Shown here piece by piece: positions 1 through 5,932 of a stretch of 11,060 nucleotides of DNA; position 1 is the first letter of the stretch; each line of letters opens with the position of its first letter. The DNA lies in assembly GCA_947072805.1 (NCBI GenBank), contig CAMTJK010000107.1, forward strand, positions 1 through 11,060. The letters are read 5' to 3'. The notes below the pieces were generated by a model. It was not told where the DNA came from. It made no database searches and saw nothing but the letters and a program-made list of their open reading frames with translations. This stretch comes from an uncultured Prevotella sp. GTDB lineage: Bacteria; Bacteroidota; Bacteroidia; Bacteroidales; Bacteroidaceae. The translations under genes and the position numbers were made by a program.

Positions 1-454
1 TTGCCAAAAAACTGGGATCGTTTTTCGACCCGTCGGGAGCATAAATCGACCCACTTTCATTAACAAATATTTACACCTAGAATGCCGGATTTAAAAATGT
101 TAAATTCGACCAAATATCTTTACAAATTAACTTTCATTAAGTGCAGTTACAAACACTCCGAAACCATTCGGCAAATCATTACATTAAATCCGAACAGGCA
201 TCAGATTTCATAACGGAAATGTCATTCATACGGTAAGCCGTACCAAATAGTTGCTCCGGAGAATAGATTTCCTATTCTCCTCTTTTTTCGTTCTCCGCTG
301 ATGCAGGCCGACAGACAACTCCTATCGACAGGTTGCCATGACGCTTGTGACGGCGATCTCTTTTTGTCACCACCCATCCGACACGTAAGATTGGGCAGAT
401 AGGTGGCAATAAGGGACTGATAGGGGTTAAAAACTCGTAATAGTGACTGCTTTA
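1..454. other. Intergenic region without a convincing gene
   Basis: No reading frame here looks coding. The first 220 bases are AT-rich, with stops in all frames. Two frames that enter from the left edge close at base 44 (residues ending FFDPSGA) and base 63, so the 3' tip of an upstream plus-strand gene is possible but too short to judge. Contents: three copies of TCGACC and two of ACTTTCATTAA (25-140), a hairpin plus T-tract at 258-288, and a weak GTGAC/GTCAC pair around 344-368. The next gene's promoter begins at 455. Confidence 0.6.
258..288 (+). terminator. Intrinsic terminator, plus strand, without a visible upstream gene
   Basis: A perfect 9-bp stem, GGAGAATAG (258-266) with CTATTCTCC (272-280), encloses a 5-base loop and is followed at once by TCTTTTTT. 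This is the classic rho-independent layout on the plus strand. No gene precedes it in the 257 bases available, so it ends either a long 3' untranslated region of a gene left of the window or a small non-coding RNA. Confidence 0.7.
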
Positions 455-486
455 TTTGCCATTGACACCTAAAAGCAGTAATTTTG
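455..486 (+). promoter_or_regulatory. Bacteroidetes-type promoter of the META/C10/ZIP operon
   Basis: TTTG at 455-458 is followed after 20 bases by TAATTTTG at 479-486, an exact match to the Bacteroidetes sigma consensus TTTG-N19-21-TAnnTTTG. The box continues into CA, as at two other promoter boxes in this window. Transcription should start near 491-494, leaving a leader of about 55 bases before the ATG at 549. The promoter's position argues against the longer in-frame start at 456. Confidence 0.8.
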
Positions 487-548
487 CAGTGTCTGACATG
501 CGCAGACACACCTTTTTTATTATATACAACAGTAAATTTCAAGAAATC

Positions 549-977
549 ATGAAAAGAATTATTGCTGCTATTTGCACAGCCGCCGCACTGTCGGCATGTT
601 CAACAGGACAACAGGCACAAACCATCGAAGCCCTCAACGGCGAATGGAACATAGTGAATATGGACGGTAAGAGCGTGACCATCTCCTCGCCCGAAGACCT
701 CGACACGCCCTTCATCGGCTTCGATACCGCCACAAAGAGAGTTTACGGCAGTACAAGCTGCAACAGACTGACCGGTCAGCTCAACGCAGACGCCAAGACC
801 GGCAAGATGGACTTCGGACCAATGGCATGCACACGCAAGATGTGCAAGGACATTCAGTTGGAACAACAGGTGCTCGAGGTGCTCGGCAGAGTGAAAACAT
901 ACAGCATAAAGAAGTCTGAAACACTGGTTTTCAGCGATGCCGATGGCAAGACCATAATGGAGCTGAAGAAGAAATAG
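549..977 (+). CDS. META-domain (HslJ-like) lipoprotein
   Basis: A 142-residue exported lipoprotein. Residues 1-17 form a short signal peptide ending in the lipobox LSAC, so Cys17 is the predicted lipidated residue. No acidic residues follow the cysteine (CSTGQQ), so the Bacteroidetes surface-export signal is not evident and a periplasm-facing location is more likely. The rest matches one META/HslJ domain: LNGEWNIVNMDG (29-40), the core GSTSCNRLTGQ (67-77), FGPMACTRKMC (89-99) and a closing strand ETLVFSDADG (124-133). Cys71, Cys94 and Cys99 could form a disulphide. META domains are small beta-rich folds; HslJ itself is linked to heat shock and novobiocin resistance, with no known biochemical activity. 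The ATG at 549 was chosen because the signal peptide starts there and the promoter lies upstream. The gene is first in an operon, 25 bases before the C10 peptidase. Confidence 0.88.
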   Translation: MKRIIAAICTAAALSACSTGQQAQTIEALNGEWNIVNMDGKSVTISSPEDLDTPFIGFDTATKRVYGSTSCNRLTGQLNADAKTGKMDFGPMACTRKMCKDIQLEQQVLEVLGRVKTYSIKKSETLVFSDADGKTIMELKKK

Positions 978-1002
978 AAGACAGCGAAACAATGTCCGGG
1001 GT

Positions 1003-2367
1003 ATGCAAGCTAAAAGATTATTCACGGTAATCACAACGCTGCTTGTCGGCTGGCTGACATCAACGGCACAAGACGGAGCTTTCGTGTTTCCCGAAGCCAT
1101 AGAGCCCTTGCTCACTACGGAATGGGGACAGGAATATCCGTACAACAGAAAGTGTCCGACAATCACCATCGACTCAACAGAAAAACACGTGTATGCCGGC
1201 TGCGGACCTCTGGTAATGTCGCAAACCATACGCTACTTCAAGCAACCCCGGACAAACCTTGTTTCAAAAAACAAATATCTATGGGAGCTGATGCCCGACC
1301 GCTCCTCAGACACCATCGCACTGGAAAAGCAGGACGCCATAGCGCAACTTATAAGAGACTGCGGCACGGCTGCCGGCACCAACTACACATCGACAGCCAG
1401 CTCTACAAAGCTCAACAGTGTGGTGACCGGACTGAAAAAGACGTTCGGATACAACCGATACATGCACATAGTGGACCGTTCCTACTACAGCGGAAAGGAG
1501 GGAAGCAAGGCCTGGAAAAACCTTATATTCAACGAACTGAAAGCCGGACGCCCTGTAATAATACGCGGAGAGAAGACAAAATGGAACGCCCATGTGTTCA
1601 TCATCGACGGATGCCGTGACTCTACCGTTCACATTAACCTCGGATGGAGCGGCAAGCGCAACGGATATTACGACCCCGACTCGCTGTATGGCTACAGCAA
1701 AAGCCAGCGCATGGTGATTGGCGTCGCCCCGGCAATCATCATTCCCGCGACAAAACATATTCATGTAGACAAGCCGGGGCAACTGGCATACCATATTACA
1801 GACGAGGACCGGCTGTACACAAAAAGTCTGAAAGTGACAGGTAACATCAATCACGACGATATCAGAGTGTTGAGACTTATGGCGGGAGGAGCGACGACAG
1901 GCAGAGGCAAAGCAGAAAGGAAAGGAAATGTAAGCGCACTTGACCTGAGCGGCTGCGTGATACTTACCCTACCCGACTCCGCTTTCTACGGCTGCGACAA
2001 CCTGACCTACATATCGTTGCCATTCACACTGCCGGAAATAAGCAACTACGCCTTTGCCGGATGTACAAAACTGAACGAGGTGCGCTTTTATCCTCTTATA
2101 TACGAAATAAAACAAAAAGCCTTCTACGGCTGTTTCAACCTCATTTCAATCTCTCTGCCGAAGTCGTTGCGCATCATAGGAGCCAACGCCTTCAACTCAT
2201 GTACAAGCCTTACTGAAGTGGTGCTGCCGCAGAATGTGACATCACTGGGCAGCGGCGCCTTCGCCAACGCCAGCCTACTGAAAAGTCTGACCGTACCCAA
2301 GGCTCTAAAGCTGCAATACAGCAACATTACAAAAGGTACTAAAGTAAAACAAATCAAGCGATTATGA
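1003..2367 (+). CDS. Secreted C10 (streptopain-like) cysteine peptidase with BspA-like leucine-rich repeats
   Basis: A 454-residue secreted protein. Residues 1-22 are a Sec signal peptide, probably cut after TA. A C10-family papain-like domain follows: nucleophile Cys67 in YAGCGPLVMSQ, catalytic His197 in NAHVFIIDGC, and the Asn-Trp region HINLGWSG with Asn212 and Trp215. In streptopain the equivalent motif is HVNWGWGG, so its first Trp is Leu213 here. Only about 44 residues separate the signal peptide from Cys67, matching mature streptopain, so the usual inhibitory propeptide is missing. A linker domain (about 245-305) of the kind seen before BspA repeats leads into 23-residue repeats (327 to about 435). 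There is no lipobox and no clear sorting tail. A plausible role is degradation of host or dietary proteins, with the repeats binding partners; the substrate is unknown. It lies 25 bases after the META gene and overlaps the ZIP gene by 4. Confidence 0.85.
   Translation: MQAKRLFTVITTLLVGWLTSTAQDGAFVFPEAIEPLLTTEWGQEYPYNRKCPTITIDSTEKHVYAGCGPLVMSQTIRYFKQPRTNLVSKNKYLWELMPDRSSDTIALEKQDAIAQLIRDCGTAAGTNYTSTASSTKLNSVVTGLKKTFGYNRYMHIVDRSYYSGKEGSKAWKNLIFNELKAGRPVIIRGEKTKWNAHVFIIDGCRDSTVHINLGWSGKRNGYYDPDSLYGYSKSQRMVIGVAPAIIIPATKHIHVDKPGQLAYHITDEDRLYTKSLKVTGNINHDDIRVLRLMAGGATTGRGKAERKGNVSALDLSGCVILTLPDSAFYGCDNLTYISLPFTLPEISNYAFAGCTKLNEVRFYPLIYEIKQKAFYGCFNLISISLPKSLRIIGANAFNSCTSLTEVVLPQNVTSLGSGAFANASLLKSLTVPKALKLQYSNITKGTKVKQIKRL
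1981..2310 (+). repeat. BspA-type 23-residue leucine-rich repeats within the C10 peptidase gene
   Basis: Four full units of exactly 69 bases begin at 1981, 2050, 2119 and 2188, and a fifth incomplete unit begins at 2257. Each starts AFxxC (AFYGC, AFAGC, AFYGC, AFNSC; AFANA in the last) and carries a central hydrophobic strand such as LTYISLP or LTEVVLP. This is the Treponema/BspA (LRR_5) pattern. DNA identity between units is low, so these are old protein repeats and not recent tandem duplications. Confidence 0.85.
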
Positions 2368-3152
2368 CATTATTTCCATTGTTCTTAGGACTGCTTATAC
2401 CGTTTCTCGGCACGATAGCCGGCTCTACATTTGTGTTTTTCATGAAAGATGAAATACCGCCACGCCTGCAGAAGACACTGCTGGGCTTCGCCTCCGGTGT
2501 TATGGTAGCTGCATCAGTATGGTCGCTGCTCTTGCCGAGCATCGGTTTTATGGAACATGCTGACGGCATAATGCAGGTTCTCCCTGCTGCCATCGGCTTT
2601 GTGGCAGGAATGGCTTTTCTCCTGTTTATCGATGACATAACGCCACACCTTCACGTTGGAGCCGGAACGCCGGAAGGTCCGAAGTCGCATCTCTCGCGCA
2701 CCGCCATGCTCGCACTTGCCGTTACCATCCACAACCTGCCCGAAGGCATGGCTGTGGGAGTGGTTCTCGCCGGCGCACTGTCAGGAGAAACAGACATCAC
2801 AACAACGGCAGCTCTCGCCATGTCGATAGGCATAGCCATTCAAAACATACCCGAAGGTGCAATAGTATCGATGCCCATGCGTGCGGCAGGCAACAGCCAT
2901 GGCAAATCGTTTGCCATCGGATGCCTGAGCGGCATAGTGGAACCCATCGGTGCCATCATCGTAATTCTGCTCACCTCGGTTCTTACGCCTGCCATGCCCT
3001 ACCTGCTCGCATTTGCTGCAGGAGCAATGATGTATGTTGTAATAGAAGAACTGATTCCCGAAGCCAGCCAGGGCGCACACTCAAACCTGAGTACCGTAGG
3101 ATTTGCCGGCGGCTTCGTGCTGATGATGGTGCTCGATGTTGTGTTGGGGTAA
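2364..3152 (+). CDS. ZIP-family divalent metal transporter
   Basis: A 262-residue inner-membrane protein with about eight hydrophobic segments, the normal size for bacterial ZIP (ZupT/GufA-type) transporters, which import Zn2+ and often Fe2+ or Mn2+. The metal-site signatures are present: HNLPEGMAVGV starting at His123 in the fourth segment, QNIPEGAIVS starting at Gln160 in the fifth, and SGIVEPIG with Glu193 in the sixth. A histidine-containing cytoplasmic loop (PHLHVGAG, about residues 93-100) lies between the third and fourth segments, where ZIP proteins carry variable metal-binding loops. The Gln-Asn pair replaces the His found in some relatives, so metal preference cannot be read reliably. 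The ATG overlaps the peptidase's TGA as ATGA, which implies translational coupling. Family assignment is firm; the exact metal is not. Confidence 0.92.
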   Translation: MTLFPLFLGLLIPFLGTIAGSTFVFFMKDEIPPRLQKTLLGFASGVMVAASVWSLLLPSIGFMEHADGIMQVLPAAIGFVAGMAFLLFIDDITPHLHVGAGTPEGPKSHLSRTAMLALAVTIHNLPEGMAVGVVLAGALSGETDITTTAALAMSIGIAIQNIPEGAIVSMPMRAAGNSHGKSFAIGCLSGIVEPIGAIIVILLTSVLTPAMPYLLAFAAGAMMYVVIEELIPEASQGAHSNLSTVGFAGGFVLMMVLDVVLG

Positions 3153-3160
3153 CATAATAA

Positions 3161-3184
3161 AATTCCAATGACTTATTTGGAATT
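3161..3184. terminator. AT-rich hairpin between convergent genes, possible bidirectional terminator
   Basis: AATTCCAA (3161-3168) pairs perfectly with TTGGAATT (3177-3184) around an 8-base loop. It occupies most of the 38-base gap between the ZIP stop and the helicase stop, which is where a shared terminator would sit. The stem is weak and has no long T-tract on either side, so termination efficiency is uncertain. Confidence 0.45.
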
Positions 3185-3190
3185 ATCACA

Positions 3191-5170
3191 CTACATTATG
3201 GCATCCTTCAATCCCTTGACATAGGTGTACAGTTTGCGATAAAAGGGATGGCGTATGAGAGTGGAGGCGTCGCCGATGATTATGAGCTTCATTCTCGCAC
3301 GCGTGATGGCGACATTCATGCGGCGCAAATCACGCAGAAAACCAATATCGCCCTTATCGTTTGCACGAACCATGGATATGACGATGATGTCGCGCTCCTG
3401 TCCCTGGAAGCCATCGACAGTATTTATAGAAATGCAGCGACGGAAGGGTTTGAAAAATTCTTTCTTGTAAAGCAGACGGCGTATGTATTGCACCTGCGCC
3501 CTGTACGGAGAGATAATGCCAACGTCAAGACGCTCGTCAAGAATGTGCTGTTTGCCTATTCTTTCAAAATATTCCTGCAACGTGGCAAGCGTTAGTTCTG
3601 CCTCACCTTTGTTTATTCTTCCGAAAGTCTCACCGACAAACTCTTCACGGTAAGACGTCTCTTCAGCTTCGTTGCCGGCACCGGCATCCTGCATTATAGC
3701 TTCTTCCGGTGCATCTGCAGACGGAGCGGCAGCATCGGTTCTGTCTTTCCACTCCATCGGAATGTCCAAATCGAGTATTCCGCGATTCCTAACTTCCGGC
3801 GCAGCCTCCACCATGCCTCCATAAAACCATTCGCTTGAAAAGCGCATGATGTCTTCGTTCATGCGATATTGCACCCTTAGGAGGGTAACAACTTCGGGCT
3901 TCAGCTCTACAATACGTTCCATAAGCGTCGTACCGAGACCGCCCTTCATGGCTTCAAGACACTTTACTGTCGGCGGAAGCTGACGGTGATCGCCGGCAAA
4001 TATCACTCGGGAGGCACGGCGAATGGCAATCCAACAGGCTGCCTCGAGAGCCTGTGCTGCCTCATCGATAAAGAGAGTGCCGAACTTCATACCGTCAAGA
4101 AGGCGGTTTGCACTGCCCGAAAGCGTAGAGGCTATAACACGGGCTTCACCGAAAAGCTCGGCATTAATACGTATCTCTATCTCCGCGGCGCGACTCTTCA
4201 GACGTTCCATCTTCTGATGCCAACTGCCATCGCCACGCCTGCGATGACTGCGTAATTCACGTATTGCCTTACGGATGCTCCAAAGTTGAGGATAATCAGG
4301 ATGGGCTTCAAAGCGTCTTTCGTATGTAAAAGACAGCATCTTGTCGTTTACCTTTGTCGGGTTGCCAATCCTTAAAACGTTTATTCCGCGGTCCACAAGC
4401 TGTTCGCTTATCCAATCGACAGCCATATTGCTTTGTGCACAGACAAGCACCTGACTTTCACGGCGCAGCGTTTCGAAAATGGCTTCAACGAGAGTTGTGG
4501 TCTTCCCCGTACCCGGAGGACCGTGAACAACAGCCACATCTTTTGCCCTAAGCACTTCATTGACTGCCCTTTCCTGTGTGGCATTGAGGAAAGGGAAGCG
4601 CATCGGGGCAAAAGTAAAGCATTCTGCCTTCTGCCTCGAATAAAAAAGATCACGGAGGTAAGCCAGTCTTCCCTTTGCCCTCATGGTGCGCTCAAGGGCG
4701 TCGAACATGAGGCGATAGGTCGTTTCGTCGAAAGAAAGCTGCACGCCGAGGTTTTCGGCAGACTGCAAATCGGCGACATTGAAGGCATCGGGAACAGCGA
4801 CAACCATTCTATCGCCATCTACATAGGAGACGAAACACTGCATATTGGCTTTGGGAACCGGAATAAGTGCCGACTCCTTTGCGATGAAAAACGATACCGG
4901 CTTGCCGAATTCAAAATTATGCTCTATTTCTGTGTCGCTCGTGCGAATCACCTCCACAACCTGCTGGTTGAGTGAATTATAATAGCTGCGACCTATCCTC
5001 ACATTCATCCACGCGTCACCGCGCTTTACCCTGCGCATCATTCCAATGGCTTCGGTGTGGCGGAGAAATTCCTGCCTGTCTGCATTATATTCGGCTTCAA
5101 GCAGTTTGCGCTGTCGCTGCAGTGCAAGGATAGGCGATTCGGTCATAATCTTGTTTCCGGCAGGTAGCAT
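3191..5170 (-). CDS. SF1B DNA/RNA helicase, IGHMBP2/Upf1-like
   Basis: A 659-residue cytoplasmic superfamily 1 helicase. The motifs appear in order: Walker A GPPGTGKTT (217-225), Walker B with IDEAAQ (368-373), motif III GDHRQLPPT (393-401), motif IV with VQYRMNE (433-439), motif V TVDGFQGQERD (584-594) and motif VI NVAITRAR (619-626). The N-terminal 180 residues match the beta-barrel/stalk region of Upf1-like bacterial helicases. An Ala/Glu/Asp-rich low-complexity stretch (about 478-506) lies between motifs IV and V. The start was set at the ATG at 5170, whose A is the last base of the upstream gene's TGA (TGATG), implying coupling; a TTG one codon earlier is less likely. The ATG at 5146, giving MTESPIL, also fits family N-termini. 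The cellular substrate is unknown. Confidence 0.9.
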   Translation of the reverse strand: MLPAGNKIMTESPILALQRQRKLLEAEYNADRQEFLRHTEAIGMMRRVKRGDAWMNVRIGRSYYNSLNQQVVEVIRTSDTEIEHNFEFGKPVSFFIAKESALIPVPKANMQCFVSYVDGDRMVVAVPDAFNVADLQSAENLGVQLSFDETTYRLMFDALERTMRAKGRLAYLRDLFYSRQKAECFTFAPMRFPFLNATQERAVNEVLRAKDVAVVHGPPGTGKTTTLVEAIFETLRRESQVLVCAQSNMAVDWISEQLVDRGINVLRIGNPTKVNDKMLSFTYERRFEAHPDYPQLWSIRKAIRELRSHRRRGDGSWHQKMERLKSRAAEIEIRINAELFGEARVIASTLSGSANRLLDGMKFGTLFIDEAAQALEAACWIAIRRASRVIFAGDHRQLPPTVKCLEAMKGGLGTTLMERIVELKPEVVTLLRVQYRMNEDIMRFSSEWFYGGMVEAAPEVRNRGILDLDIPMEWKDRTDAAAPSADAPEEAIMQDAGAGNEAEETSYREEFVGETFGRINKGEAELTLATLQEYFERIGKQHILDERLDVGIISPYRAQVQYIRRLLYKKEFFKPFRRCISINTVDGFQGQERDIIVISMVRANDKGDIGFLRDLRRMNVAITRARMKLIIIGDASTLIRHPFYRKLYTYVKGLKDAIM

Positions 5171-5793
5171 CAATCTACATAATCGAGTTTCACGACAACC
5201 ACCCTGATTGTCTGATCATCGCCATCGGTCTTAACCTTTGCTATATGCCAGTCTTCCGGGAAGAAGAGGAAGAACTCGTCGGGAACGGAATCGTAGAAGC
5301 GGGCCTTGTCCTTGTCGTAAGCATAATGCATTACGTCGGGCTTGTATTTGGAATTGGGCTCGCTCGATTCATGTTCGATGATTCCGAAACGTTCGGTGCC
5401 TTTAACCACAAACTGAAAGTCTATATGGTGATAATGGCTCTCACTGCGACGTTTGGCGAGCTCACCGTTTTCACTGTCCTCCACACTTACAACGAGCGAC
5501 GTTCCCTTTATCGGGTGTTTTCCTTTCTCTATTTTCAGCAAATCGTTTGTGGCAAGCCACTTGAACATGGCATCCCATTGAGCTGTATTCTTAGTGTATT
5601 GCTCATAGAAATCGACCGCATTGACACTCTCATGAGGTGAAGCGGTGAAACCGTTACGCCACTTTCCTTTTTTCATCCACTTTACAGCTTTCTTCTGCAG
5701 CGACTTGTCGTTGCACTGACGAGTATATGTGCCTTGTGCCGAAGCCGTAATGACGATGGCGAGAAGCGCCATCAACGTAATGATTCTCTTCAT
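5170..5793 (-). CDS. Exported YhcH/YjgK/YiaL (DUF386) family protein
   Basis: A 207-residue protein. Residues 1-20 (MKRIITLMALLAIVITASAQ) are a clear Sec signal peptide without a lipobox, so the product should be periplasmic or secreted. The remainder is a cupin-like YhcH-family domain: ESHYHHIDFQ (118-127), KGTERFGI (131-138) and FFPEDWH (177-183), supplying His/Glu candidates for the family's metal site, followed by a closing strand IRVVVVKLDY. Characterised relatives are cytoplasmic sugar-associated proteins; YhcH is linked to sialic acid use and YiaL to rare sugars. A role on a periplasmic sugar or sugar acid is inferred by family only. It is about 50 residues longer than E. coli YhcH, mostly from the signal peptide and an N-terminal helical stretch. 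It is first in a two-gene operon with the helicase. Confidence 0.87.
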   Translation of the reverse strand: MKRIITLMALLAIVITASAQGTYTRQCNDKSLQKKAVKWMKKGKWRNGFTASPHESVNAVDFYEQYTKNTAQWDAMFKWLATNDLLKIEKGKHPIKGTSLVVSVEDSENGELAKRRSESHYHHIDFQFVVKGTERFGIIEHESSEPNSKYKPDVMHYAYDKDKARFYDSVPDEFFLFFPEDWHIAKVKTDGDDQTIRVVVVKLDYVD

Positions 5794-5889
5794 GATGATA
5801 TATTAATTTTATCCGTTTGCCAGATTTTTCAGATGCTTTTCCACGCCAGTAAGGCTTTATGGCAACGCGATTAGCACCCATTAATGATG

Positions 5890-5897
5890 CAAAGTTA
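5890..5897 (-). promoter_or_regulatory. -7 box of the YhcH-family/helicase operon promoter
   Basis: Read on the minus strand this is TAACTTTG, an exact TAnnTTTG match, extended to TTTGCA. The expected start of transcription near 5883 leaves a leader of about 90 bases before the ATG at 5793. No TTTG occurs at the expected -33 distance (about 5917-5921), so the upstream element is weak. The box is one arm of the inverted repeat shared with the divergent promoter. Confidence 0.65.
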
Positions 5898-5919
5898 CAA
5901 TTTTATATTTGAAAAGCAC

Positions 5920-5927
5920 TAACTTTG
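5920..5927 (+). promoter_or_regulatory. -7 box of the pseudouridine synthase promoter
   Basis: TAACTTTG matches TAnnTTTG exactly and continues into CA. The -33 region (about 5895-5899) lacks TTTG; TTAC at 5895-5898 is the closest. Only five bases separate the box from the ATG at 5933, so transcription should begin at or within a few bases of that codon, implying a leaderless message or use of the ATG at 5996. Confidence 0.65.
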
Positions 5928-5932
5928 CAGTC

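Larger units (their letters stand above)
5888..5929. repeat. Inverted repeat joining two divergent promoters
   Basis: TGCAAAGTTA (5888-5897) and TAACTTTGCA (5920-5929) are perfect 10-base reverse complements around a 22-base AT-rich centre. Each arm contains the -7 box of one divergent promoter, so the symmetry follows partly from the two promoter boxes being identical. Each -7 box also lies where the other promoter's -33 element should be. Confidence 0.85.

Noticed and set aside
344..368. GTGAC/GTCAC pair with a distant TTGCCA/TGGCAA pair as a riboswitch-like structure
   Set aside because: Stems are only 5-6 bp, loops are long, and the region lies upstream of the promoter, so it would not be in the operon's leader.
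222..542. 106-codon minus-strand frame in the left intergenic region
   Set aside because: It crosses the strong promoter at 455-486 and the terminator at 258-288, has no recognisable domain and an unusual composition; most likely chance.
456..548. Upstream in-frame start for the META lipoprotein
   Set aside because: It lies inside the promoter, before the predicted transcription start, and would bury the signal peptide and lipobox 31 residues inside the protein.
549..565. Similar first codons (MKRII) in the META lipoprotein and YhcH-family genes
   Set aside because: Both are ordinary signal-peptide starts; similarity ends after five residues, so no duplication is implied.
600..1229. 209-codon minus-strand frame antisense to the META and C10 genes
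   Set aside because: It spans two well-supported genes on the other strand and shows no domain; a shadow of their codon bias.
5171..5173. TTG as the helicase start
   Set aside because: The ATG immediately after it, overlapping the upstream stop as TGATG, is a far better start.
5909..5932. TTG start for the pseudouridine synthase
   Set aside because: It precedes the -7 promoter box, so it would not be in the transcript.
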